From Phanerochaete sordida (Eukaryota > Basidiomycota > Agaricomycetes > Polyporales > Phanerochaetaceae): a stretch of 64,000 nucleotides of DNA. The notes below the pieces were generated by a model. That model worked only from the letters and a program-made list of their open reading frames with translations, made no database searches and was not told where the DNA came from. The translations under genes and the position numbers were made by a program. Where the stretch lies: contig BPQB01000008.1 in assembly GCA_019973155.2 (NCBI GenBank), positions 186,001 to 250,000 on the forward strand. Direction: 5' to 3'. Positions 33,782-43,708 of this stretch are shown one piece after another; the first letter of the stretch is position 1; the number at the start of each line of letters is the position of its first letter.

Positions 33782-35456
33782 TCACGGAACGCTGGTATCC
33801 CCAATACGACTAGATGACCCCGCCCACGTTCCTGCCTCTGTGGAGTCAGATGCACCTGATATCGGCGCAGGTGAGCTCATGAGGCTCATCTCAAACCCCT
33901 CCCCTGTCGCCCCGTCTGTCACCCCGTGCAGCAGTGCATCGTACTCGTGCAGATTGAGGATGCAGCGCGACATCATAGTCACCGAGATGCTAGCGTCCCC
34001 AAGGACGAATCAGACTTGGATGTTGCGCGCGCGGTATTTCAGGGACACACCTGCTGGCGAGCGTTGACAACACGCCTTTGAGAGCGGGCTTATTGTGAAA
34101 GAAACGCTGCTGAGACGGACTCTAAACTCTGAAAATTCGTAGTCGTACCGGAAAGGTCTGAAGGTATTCTGAAAGGCGTTGAATACTTTGAGCGGGAATA
34201 CTCACATAGAACGATATGACGTTAGCGCACTGAGCGCAAACCATTACGCTAGAGCGGTGCAAGTGAATTGAGCATTTGTGCTCGGGGAGGCAGCTCAAGC
34301 GGGCTTACGCAAAATACACCGCACCTATACGTCTCAAGATGAACGGGGAGTCCTATCTGCCAATAGCAAGCGCATACCGTCGCGGTAGATGATCGTAACC
34401 AAACGCCCCCGTTGGGCTAGCGCCAGCCGTGCACGGTCCTTGGCTGCCTTGATCAGCATCAGGACGAAGATGAGGACGTCGTACGCAAAGAGGGACACCC
34501 AGGCGATGGCCAAGCCTTCGTGCAGACGGTCAGATTCGACGTGAGGCGACTGGCCCGGACGTACGATTCGCACTGATCCAGAGTGGTGAGTCAGACGTTC
34601 CACCGCTTCATGAGCATACTCACGTCTCGCTGCTGATCATCGGATGGCACCCCGCCGCGGCGTCGCTCGCTTTCTGCACCGTAATAGACCACTGGAACTT
34701 CATTTCAGCTTAGACCAATTCCCACAGAACATTAACCACGCACCACGCCGGTGGCGACGACGGCGCCCGCGGCGAGCGCGACACCGGCCCCGATGCGACG
34801 GTCGAGCCCGTATAGGGCATACACACGCAGAAGTTGGTTGACTTGCGGACTGTGAGTATCGATGTATCATAGCACCCCCGAGGAGGAGCGCACCGGCGAC
34901 GATAAGCTGCATGATCCCAATCGCGATTTGACGGTAGAGCGTGAAGTGCTTGCAGCTACGTAGGACTGGTGAGGTCGATTCTGTGTAGTACTGTGGGAGA
35001 AGGCGACTCACGCCTGTGCGGAGACCTTGAGGCGTGTTGTGAGAGGGCACATTGTGGAAGCTTACCTTCGGTGTGCTGACCGGGGGGAAGTCTGTGTATA
35101 TCGTCGCTGGAATCTACACAAGTCGTGAGGGAGCGTTGACGGGCGAAGTGGAAGACGTACTGTGAAAAACGCTACATAGCGGTTCAACAGAAACATCGCC
35201 GAGGCCTTCCGCCAAGGCCTTCTCCAAATTCTCCGGTACTCGATGTCGAAGGTGATGATGTGGTCGTAAAGCAAGACTACTGTATGAGCACAGATCGTCA
35301 GCACTAGTGGCAGCAGGACTAAGACGACCTACCAGCTGCACAGAGAGTCAGAGCCGTCTGTGAGAAGCTAAAGATTGGAAGTCATTCATCTCGAGACGCT
35401 CAAGGGGCCGGGGATGCTCACAATTGCGTCTGTAGTGTCACTGGGGGCGTATCCAT
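33782..35456 (-). CDS. DUF6533 membrane protein, tandem copy B
   Basis: Same exon order as copy C. The ATG at 35456 gives MDTPPVTLQTQL, then a short exon ending TALTLCAA, then the DUF6533 core LLYDHIITFDIEYRRIW and MFLLNRYVAFF. Later exons encode HFTLYRQIAIGIMQLIVA, NQLLRVYALYGLDRRIG, WSITVQKASDAAAGCHPM, an 8-base micro-exon TGCGAATC, LAIAWVSLFAYDVLIFVLML, and SISVTMMSRCILNLHEYD. The stop is at 33782. In the exon before the last, an insertion relative to copy A would create a stop, but an acceptor six bases further in (GTCTCAG) restores the frame as QRFFHNKPALKGVLSTLAS. The C-terminal tail differs from A and C (SSRIGDTSVP). Multi-pass membrane protein, function unknown. Exact ends of the small middle exons are approximate. 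Confidence 0.7.
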
Positions 35457-36192
35457 GGTGCCTGGCCGGCATTGAGTAGAGGCGAGCTGGTGGCGGAGGG
35501 CCGCAGAGCTTTATACGGAATCCAAGCATGACAACTGTCAGCCTGTGCCGGCGAGGAACAGAGAGTAGTAAGTGTGCCGCGTATATGCTCACATACTGGT
35601 GAGCGGCGAAGCTCCAGCCCTCAAAATCGGCTTCTGACGCCATGTGCGACGGCCAGCATGGGAAAAGCTGCAGATCGAACGGGATAGATGCTGGGACGGC
35701 AGGGAACTGAGCAGCCTTCGTATCGTGCCGAGTGCGGGTGCAGACGGAGGCGCCCGAGAAATGGCGGGAGCAGTGCACGCAATCTTCGAGAGATGAGAGC
35801 GGTGCAGCTTTTATGGTTATACTTGGGCTATATCGCCCAAAGGAGTCAGTCCATTGGCCCGAAGAGTGATGGCGATACAAGCGGACCAGAAACCTCTGCC
35901 ACCAGTCCTGATCAGTGTCTGAGCTCGTCCTCAAAGCGCGGAGTGCTCACATCGAATCTACACCAAGGCTCTGCTGTTCCCTTCAACTATGCACGCCCTG
36001 CTCGCCTTCCGAACTGGCGCAAAATACCCTACTCTTGCATAGCACATCGTCCACCACTGGACAGTTCAGAAAGTCGACGAACGGCGGCGGATGACAGTTC
36101 TATCCCTCGCCATGAATAGTTCTCATACCCCTGTACATGCCAGCATGTACTCATGATGTTATCGTGCTTTGGTGTAACACCACGAACTCCTG
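35457..36192 (-). promoter_or_regulatory. Upstream region of DUF6533 copy B with TATA box 35509-35516
   Basis: The minus strand has GTATAAAG 53-60 bases before the ATG. The conserved upstream block lies at about 35792-35877. The remainder up to 36192 is the 3' flank of copy A with no gene. Confidence 0.5.
35792..35877 (-). repeat. Conserved upstream block, copy B
   Basis: It contains GAGAGCGGTGCAG and CAGTCCATTGGCCCGAAG in the same order and spacing as copies A and C. Confidence 0.6.
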
Positions 36193-37858
36193 CTAAACCA
36201 TACGACTAGAGGGTCCCGCCTGCGGTTCCTCATCGAAGTAGTCAGATACACCTGCCATCGGCGCAGGACAAGTGAGCAGGCTCAGCTCGAACTCCTCTGT
36301 CGCCCCGAGCAGTTGTGCATCGTACTCGTGTAGATTGAGGATGCAGCGCGACATCATAGTCACCGAGATGCTGGTTCCGTCAAGGACGGATCAGACTTAG
36401 GAGCTACTCGCGTGGGAGTGCCAAGGGCGCACCTGCTGGTGAGCGTAGATAGTACGCCTTTGAGAGCGGACTGGTCGTAAAGAAAGGTTGTTAAGATCGA
36501 CTCCGCCTTTTTGAGAAGTATACCCATACCGGCAAGGCCTGTAGACAGTCACTTTCTGAGAGAGATTGAAGACACACAGAGAGAAATACTTACGTAGAAC
36601 GTTATCACATTACCACACTGAGCGCAGACCATGACGCTACAACGTGGTATCTCATTTAAATACCCTCAATTTTTGCTTGTGAAGGCAGCTTAGCAAGCTC
36701 ACGCGAAATATATTGCGCCTGCATGAAAGATGAGCGCATTGCCACAAACAATAACAGAGGCGTACCGTCGCGGTAGACAATCGTGACCAAGCCGCCTCGC
36801 TCCGTTGGCACTAGCTGCGCACGATCCTTGGCAGCCTTCATCAGCATCAGCGCGAAGATGAGGACGTCGTACGCGAAGAGGGCCACCCAGACGATGGCTA
36901 GGCCTTCATTTGGAAGGTGAGGATTGACAAGAGAGCATGTAAAAGCAGGCTCGGACGTACGATTAGCACTTCGAGTCCCTGGGAGCTGAGTCAGGCCTCG
37001 CGCCACGTAATGCGGACACTCACGTCTCGTTGCTTAACATGGGATGACACCCCGTTGCGGCGTCGTGCTCCTTCTGCATTGTAATTGACCACTGGAGCCC
37101 CAGGTCAGTCCATGCTAATGCTCGCAGCAAGAGTCATCACGCACCGCGCCGATGGCAACGACGGTCGTCGCGGTAAACACAATGACTGCAGCGACGCGGC
37201 GGTCGAGCCCGTACAGTGCGTACACGCGCAGAAACTGGTTCGCTGGTAGGTCATGAGTGTGAATGGCGCCGCCGGGAAGGAGGCAAAGGGGGATGCACCG
37301 GCGACGATGAATTGCACGACCCCAATCGCAATTTGACGGTAAAGCGTGAAGTGACGGCAGCTATGCAGAAGGCGTCAACTCTGCTTTGCGCAACAAGTAA
37401 AAAGCGACTCACGCCTGTGCGAAGAGCCTGAGGTGTCTGTTGTAAGAGAGCAAGCTCAGGGGCTTACCATCGGTGTACTGGTCGTGGGAAAGTCCGTATA
37501 TAACATTGCTGGCATCTACGCACAACTGTGAAGTAGCATTTCAGGGATGAGATGGAAGAACGCACTGCGAAGAACGCGACGTAGCGAGTCATCAGGAATA
37601 TTGCAGAGGCCTTTCGCCAAGGCCTTCGCCATATTATGCGGTACTCAATGTCGAAGGTGATGATATGGTCGTATAGCAAAACCACTGTGACCAAGGACCG
37701 TCAGCACTAGCGGCAGGAGAGCGAATATGACTTACCAACTGCAGAGAGAGTCAGCGCGGTCTGTAAGAAGCTGAAGGCTCTGAGTCATTTTTCCGACGCG
37801 CTCAAGAGGCCGGGAGTGCTTACAACTGTGTCCGTAGGGTCGTCGAGGGCGTATCCAT
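36193..37858 (-). CDS. DUF6533 membrane protein, tandem copy A
   Basis: The ATG at 37858 gives MDTPSTTLRTQL, then the exon ending TALTLSA, then the DUF6533 core VVLLYDHIITFDIEYRIIW and FLMTRYVAFF (Thr replaces the usual Asn of L-N-R-Y). Later exons encode HFTLYRQIAIGVVQFIVA, NQFLRVYALYGLDRR, LAIVWVALFAYDVLIFALML, YRDG, and SISVTMMSRCILNLHEYDAQ. The tail is EEPQAGPSSRMV, stopping at 36193. Copies A, B and C are about 2.1-2.4 kb apart, head to tail, and share promoter sequence, so the duplication unit was gene plus upstream region. A short exon at about 37415-37440 joins in phase only with an alternative acceptor in the preceding exon, so that part is approximate. Function unknown. Confidence 0.7.
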
Positions 37859-38324
37859 GGTGTCTGGTCGACATTGACAAAGGAACAAGTTAGCTTGAGC
37901 AGGTTAGCTTTATGCAGAATTCAAACAGACGGCAATCACAGAGTGGCGACGGCATCGCAGGGAACAACGAGCCTGTCTTGTATAGACTCGCATTCTGATG
38001 AGTAGCACGCGAAAGCGACACCTGAGGCACTGTGCGGCGACGACCACCGAAACAGCTTGAGATTGAGAGATAGGAGCTGGCGAGACGAGGGTCTGAGCAG
38101 CCTGGAGATCATGCCCAGTGCGGCTGCGGACAGGTGAGCCCATTCAACGAGGGGAATAGCACACCCAATATTAGAGAGATGATAGCGGTACAGCCGACAT
38201 GGTAATACTTGAGCTACATTGTCTGACGGAATCAGTCCAGTGGTCCAGAAAGTCATGATCGTACAATGAATGAACAAGCCGTCCTGTCGCAGTAGAGTCG
38301 ATGTTGGTCGCCGGTACACTCTGA
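37859..38324 (-). promoter_or_regulatory. Upstream region of DUF6533 copy A
   Basis: The minus strand has GCATAAAG at 37915-37908, 50-57 bases before the ATG. The conserved block is at about 38181-38264. It adjoins the 3' end of the spartin-type gene. Confidence 0.45.
38181..38264 (-). repeat. Conserved upstream block, copy A
   Basis: It contains GATAGCGGTACAG and CAGTCCAGTGGTCCAGAA, collinear with the other two blocks. Confidence 0.6.
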
Positions 38325-39988
38325 TTAAGTTTGTGACTGCACTGCAGGTTCTGGCGGAGGCGTCGGCGCAACACTCTTCGTCCCGCTGACACGGGCCTTG
38401 ATAAACTCCTTGCCCGTCCTCTTCAGCAGCGCCCGACGTGCGAAACCGCGCATGTCGACGTACACGAGCACCACATTGCGTGCTGTGTGCGACGCAAGAT
38501 GAGTCGTCCGCTGAGCCTCGGATCCATACCTGTCGATTCAAAGTCAGAGCTGGCGACGGACAGATGCAAGGCGCTACTCACTTGTGCCCAACGACCGCCC
38601 CGATCCTGTCAGTACTGACCTCAAACATGCGCCGTGCGGAGTCGTCGACCGTGGTAATGATGAGGTTCGCGGACATGAGAAGCTTATCCTTGATTCCAGG
38701 CGGGCCCCTCGGGGGCTCCGGTTCTGCTTCATCGGCCTTCTCGCTCTCAGGGGCCGCCTGCACGGACTGCACCCGCGGCTGCTGCGGCCTTCGCCTGGGA
38801 GTGTACACCACGTACGCCGGTGGTGGGCCCTGCAGCTGCGGCGAGACGTTCGGAGGAGTGCCGCCTGCGCTCGCGGGCGCGCTGCCCGCTGGCGAGGGCG
38901 TCGCGCTCTTGCGATTCCCGCCCACGGCTCGAACAATCATGTCGCCGAGCATGTCTGACGTTTTTTGCGTCGCTGCACGAGCTGAGCCGCTGAGAGCGTG
39001 CGCCTTGGCCAGGGCAGTCGACGAGGTCGAGGGAGACGGAGGGACGCTGGCGTCAGGAGTCTTCGGGCTGCCTGGCTTGGTGTGCGCGATGTAGTAGTTC
39101 GAGGCGGAAGTCACGCCGGTGACGAAGAGGGACGTCGAGCCAGAGATGGCTTGGCTGGCAGACTCGCGCGTTAGTAGCGTGGACAGGCACGTTCGAGCAA
39201 AGTGCTAACCTGATAAGTGTGGCGCCCTTCATGAGCCAGTCCTGCTCCTCGGCAGGCACAGCCCTCGCGATGACATCCCTCGCCTCGAGGAGGTCATTGC
39301 CAATAGCTCCAACAGGCCCTGCCCCGGTGTACGCATCGTACAGCGCGGGCTGCATTTCTAGGACAACCGGATCCGACGCCGAAGCATTGCTCGGGATAGT
39401 CGAGTCTTCGTGGATGTTGAGCTGGTTTGGAAGCTCCCCAACGATGTCACCGGTAGACTCGTCCATGAGCACCAGGTGGCCACGGAGGTCTGGATCTGCG
39501 ACTGGCTTCGCGTGCTCGACATTGTCCCTGATATTGGACTGGTGGTCATGGGGAGGCTGCACAGATGGAGTGACTGGTCGGGCTGGGAGAGGTGGGGGAG
39601 TGCGTGGCGGGGTCTCAAAGGCCCACGAGAGGTCTGTGTATTGCGTGAGCAGGTGGTCGAAGGTCTCGATGTCTTGCGCGAGATGTGGAGCGTCTTCCGA
39701 AGGTGGCGGAACGACCAGACGGACCGTCGAGTCGCTCTTCTCCGTATGGCCCTGGACTCCGCCCGCAGAGGCAAGGACATATGTACGTTGTCCGTTCGCA
39801 GAGAGAATGAGCTTTACGAGACTCCCAGGATCGAGCTTGACGGAATGTGGGCCGAGGTGGAACACGAGAGCGAGTTTGGCGTCTGGCCCTTCTCCTGTGG
39901 AGAGCAATTCCACAGCAAGCTGGCCGGTCTCCGACACTGACGACGTTCGGAGAGAGACCTGAGGGATGGTGAGTAGGACGGTGGACAT
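38325..39988 (-). CDS. Spartin/senescence-domain protein
   Basis: Three exons, 39210-39988, 38582-39154 and 38325-38529, in exact phase; 518 residues. The N-terminal 130 residues form a beta-rich block (FHLGPHSVKLDPGSLVKLIL). A Pro-rich linker follows (PPRTPPPLPARPVTPS). The C-terminal senescence/spartin-associated domain starts at about DWLMKGATLISQAISGSTSL and contains MSANLIITTVDDSARRMFEV, GAVVGHKYGSEAQ and ARNVVLVYVDMRGFARRALL, the last being a typical family ending. In animals, spartin acts at endosomes, lipid droplets and mitochondria; fungal members are little studied. The gene is divergent from EMC4 over a 312-base promoter. No missing elements were noted. Confidence 0.85.
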
Positions 39989-40300
39989 GGCGGTTCAGGA
40001 AACGGTCGCAGGCGGAAAACCTGGAAGGTGCACGAGGTTATATCTGTGGTGCCTGTCTAATTCGGCCTCTTTCGCTCGCGGGATGCGCCAAGTGCGACCA
40101 CGTACAGCCAAGACCATACATCGCCTCCGGACTGCAGTACTGCTGCAGTACCGGCATAGGCTGAGGGCCCAGATGCTGGGCATAAGGATAGTCAGTGGTG
40201 GTGGAAGGTAAGGCCGACAGGGCGTCTTCGTCGGCGAACGCAGTAGGATCAACTGCGGCTATCTCGTCCGCGTACCACATCTCTGCACCGGCACACCACC
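39989..40300. promoter_or_regulatory. Divergent promoter, spartin-type gene / EMC4
   Basis: 312 bases between two outward start codons. It includes a pair of GCAGTACTGC-like inverted words near 40133-40155. No TATA box was seen. Confidence 0.4.
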
Positions 40301-41022
40301 ATGTCCGGACCGTCTGTAGACCCTGCAAAGTGAGTTCCAAGGCCTCTGTGGTGCGGACGAGCATACAAAGCGTGAATAGGTGGCGGCACCTTCCCCCGCC
40401 TCCTGGGTTCAGCAATACACTGGTGCGTCATAACGCTTCTACCGTCTTGCCAGTCGCTCATGAGACTCAGACCAAAGCGAGCGCGCCGAGCAAGGCGTCG
40501 TCGTCGGTAGCTGCGAACTATGAGAAGCTGAAGGACAAGCGGGCCTGGGACTTCGCCATCTCGCCAGTAAAGTCCCTGCCCATGCAGGCTTTCATGCTGT
40601 ACATGTCCGGCGGCGGCGTCCAGATCTTCAGCATGGGCACCGTCTTCATGCTGCTCGTGAGCCCCTTCAAGAACCTTGCAGGGGTGAACACTGGTGCGTT
40701 GAATCTTTGTGCTCGTGCGTCGCGTGGCTCATTGGCCTACAGCCTTCGCGCAATTCGCGCCTGTGCCCGCGGGGAAGAAGGTTGCCCCAAGTCCCACGGC
40801 GCTATCGACCCTTGCATTACAGAAGTTCGTTTACTTCCTCTGCAATCTGCTCACTCTCGCTCTTGGGCTGTGGAAATGCCGTCAAATGGGGTTGCTACCG
40901 ACGGGAACTGGTGATTGGCTGGCGTTTGAGACGCGGGGGCAGGTGAGCGTTCTCGCTGTCTACGTATCGCCGTATTACGATTCTGAGAGCTGCTTCAGCC
41001 TCCAGAATTCGCGTTGTTTTAG
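40301..41022 (+). CDS. EMC4: ER membrane protein complex subunit 4
   Basis: Four exons, 40301-40329, 40413-40693, 40743-40942 and 40999-41022; the phase closes at 177 residues. Family features: [20 protein letters not shown], then [19 protein letters not shown] and [18 protein letters not shown], then the near-invariant [15 protein letters not shown], and a short last exon ending PPEFALF that resembles the PPER-type end of animal EMC4. EMC4 is a core membrane subunit of the ER membrane complex, which inserts tail-anchored and multi-pass proteins. The last exon is only eight codons including stop and is easy to miss: reading through the third intron gives a different 45-residue tail. Exon 1 has nine codons and two bases. 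Confidence 0.87.
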
Positions 41023-41533
41023 TTCGTTATTTATTGGAGCATTCTGGACTATTGGAAGACGACCTGGAAATATTCTGTCGAAGATGAACCTGTCGTCTCG
41101 ACATGCGCGATGAAACACTGCAAATCACAGGCGCATTCCCTTTCTGTCCCAGTGGTGTGTGTGGCTGGGGTCTTCGTCGAGCGCGCGGTCGCGCCCAACA
41201 TTCTCGTCCACGCATGTTTGGAATGCTGGACATGTTGCGATGACGCGGAGCCGCCCTTACGCTCGCCCAGTCGCGCGCCCCATTTGGACTCTTCGCCAGT
41301 GTCTGCATCCGTCGGCAGGGCTTTTACGTCGGTGCAATGCAGCCGCGTCTCATCGGGCACAGCACAATTCGGATTGGCTGCGCGCTGAAACGGTCTCGCC
41401 TCCGAGGAAGGAGCGTGAAACCAGCGCGTTGGACTTCCCTGATGGGTGCCAGCTATCATTGCTAGGCGCGGGCAAGGGTATATATACGGGTGCGCGCGCG
41501 TGGGGATGCTGGCCGAGAACTAACACATCTATC
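41023..41533 (+). promoter_or_regulatory. Promoter of FAD monooxygenase, TATA at 41479-41487
   Basis: TATATATAC lies 47-55 bases before the ATG at 41534. The rest of the 510-base gap holds the EMC4 3' UTR and no gene. Confidence 0.5.
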
Positions 41534-43250
41534 ATGGGTGCACAGTCTGGCTTGCAGATCGCTATTCTCGGTGGCGGGGTCTGTGGGCTGACCTGCGCGG
41601 TCGCTCTCGCGAAGAAGGGCATCAACGCCCGTATCTACGAGGCAAAGGTGAGGCTAAATGCGCGACTTTCTGGCTCCTGGCTGACGACGATGTGTCGCAG
41701 GGGAAGCTTGGCGAAATCGGAGCAGGCATTGGTATTGGTATTGTGCTCGGCCTTATCGCCCCACGTTCACGGCTAACGGCGATGCCTCTATAGGATGCAA
41801 TGCCCTTTCAATCATGCGAGAGCTTGGGGCGTACGACGACATCCTCGCCGCCACAGCCGAGCCGGGGCGTGCCAACCTGCGCGGCTTCCGCTTTGTCTAT
41901 GGCGCCGAAGGACACGACGAACTCTTTGCGGTTGGTTCGTTCCATGGAGCTGCATCGTCAATACCTAATTTCCCCCGCAGCGCGAAATCCCGCCAGAAGA
42001 GTGCGGCGCTGCCATCCATAGGTACGTGTCGAGTGGAAGCGCGAGTCTCCCAGGTGCTGACCTTCGAGTAGGGCGGCGCTCCTCCAGGCCCTGGTCAAGC
42101 ACACCGACCCCGCATACATCCACTTCAACAAACGTGCTATCGATGTGACAACCGCTGAGGGCAAATCCGAGCGGTCTATCATTACTTTCGACGACGGGAC
42201 GACGGCCGAGGCGGATGTCGTGCTTATAGCGAACGGTGTAAAGTCGTCGCTCCGCCGCGTCGTCACTGGTCTGCCCACGGAGGACACGCTGTCGTTCAGC
42301 AACACGGTGTGTTACCGCGGCCTTGTCACCAAGGAGCAGGCTGCTGCGCGCGGCGTCGACACCAGCCTTTGGACCAGCCCATCGAACTGCTGTGGAAACG
42401 GCAAGGTGAGCCGCCACAGTTCGTGCATCTGGACGATACACTAAGTATATGCGCAGCACATCATCATATATCCCATCTCTCATGGCGCAGTCGTTCGTTC
42501 ATCCCCAGAACTAGAACGCTTGGGCTGTCGCTGACGGTATTTGTTCAGATAAATATCGCTGCCTTCGTCGCGCGGTACGACGTTCCCGTAGGCGACGCCA
42601 GCATCGCCAGAGACCCTGAGCAGCCCACCGTGGAGGTTGTCTCGAACGAAGAGATGATGGAGCAATACTCAGATTTCGGCAGCAACATTCGCGCCGTGCT
42701 CGGGTGCATCGACAAGCCAAACAAGTGGTATATCAGTGTTGTCTATCCACACCTCAAGACGTATGTCCGAGGCAAGGTAGCGCTGATCGGCGATGCGGTA
42801 CGTATATACTAGCTCTATGATACTGCTTGAAGCTGATCCTCGCGTGATTAGGCCCATGGTATGTTACCTCACCTCTACGCGGGAGCTGGTCAAGGCATCG
42901 AAGACGGATGGCTGCTCGCGCAGCTGCTCAGCCATCCTGGGACCAGCCCGCAGAACGTGGAGGTGGGCTTTGTACCATTCGCCGAATCCGTCCGCTGTGC
43001 TGACCAGTTTCGTTCTCAGGAAGTTCTCAAGGTCTACGACGAGCTGCGGAGACCCCGCTCGCAGAAGATCTGGGACCAGACTCTGAACGCAGGAAAGATG
43101 CAAGACGGCCACGGGCCTAGCGGCCTCACACCAGAAGGCGTGGAGAAAGACGGCGGTTACGGGCTGGACTACGTGAATACCTATCGGCTTGGTGAGGACG
43201 TTCGGGATGCGGTGAAGTTGTTAAATGCTCGCGGTGTCTTCCATGCGTGA
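41534..43250 (+). CDS. FAD-dependent monooxygenase (salicylate hydroxylase-like)
   Basis: Nine exons: 41534-41647, 41701-41737, 41794-41930, 41981-42021, 42072-42405, 42457-42489, 42549-42797, 42852-42962 and 43020-43250. All phases close at 428 residues. The dinucleotide-binding loop is GGGVCG at residues 13-18 in IAILGGGVCGLTCAVALAKK, followed by an acidic residue in ARIYEAK. The mid motif is EADVVLIANGVKS (the D-G/A-N-G type) and the C-terminal FAD motif is GDAAHGMLPHLYAGAGQGIE. These are the three signatures of group A flavoprotein hydroxylases, which use NAD(P)H and oxygen to hydroxylate aromatic rings. Closest in style to fungal salicylate hydroxylases; the true substrate is unknown. 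The sixth intron uses a weak donor (GTCGTT). No biosynthetic neighbours are present. Confidence 0.87.
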
Positions 43251-43708
43251 TTCGCTGCCTCCAGGCTAGGTTCTCCATCTACTTCCCTGCATTACCCTTC
43301 GATATGTTGTATAGCTATGGCAAATGCCATCCTTCCACATCTGTATCTCTTCTCGTGCAAATGATAGCGTTGCGGGTGTTTTCCGGTCACTGCTGGCAGG
43401 ATTCGGGCGCTTACGCGTCATTTGTGCAGGCGCCCATTAAGCCATGGCTCGTTAGCGAGGTGTCAGTGTCAGAGTTCGTACTTTGGCGTGCTTTGCAGCT
43501 GTCCGCCCTCTGCTCTTTCCCCTCTCTGCGAGAAGGACACACATCTCCGTGTTCAGAAAAATCGAGTCCTTGAAGGGCAGTCAATGGACCGCATCCTCGG
43601 TTTTCCCACGCGCGTGCCAATTCCGGAGAGGACGCGTTTGGTGCTATCGATGCGGGGACTTGCCTCCTACCTCCATCTACCCAGCGAGAGCCTGCAGAAT
43701 CGCTCGAC
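43251..43708 (+). promoter_or_regulatory. Gap upstream of Argonaute
   Basis: About 460 bases; presumed 3' UTR of the monooxygenase and promoter or 5' UTR of the Argonaute gene. An additional upstream coding exon cannot be excluded. No clear TATA box. Confidence 0.35.

Noticed and set aside
40943..41100. Long C-terminal extension of EMC4 by reading through its last intron
   Set aside because: The spliced version ends PPEFALF, similar to known EMC4 ends, whereas the read-through tail is unrelated.
41534..43250. Monooxygenase as part of a secondary-metabolite cluster
   Set aside because: Neighbours are EMC4, Argonaute and V-ATPase; no synthase, transporter or P450 is nearby.
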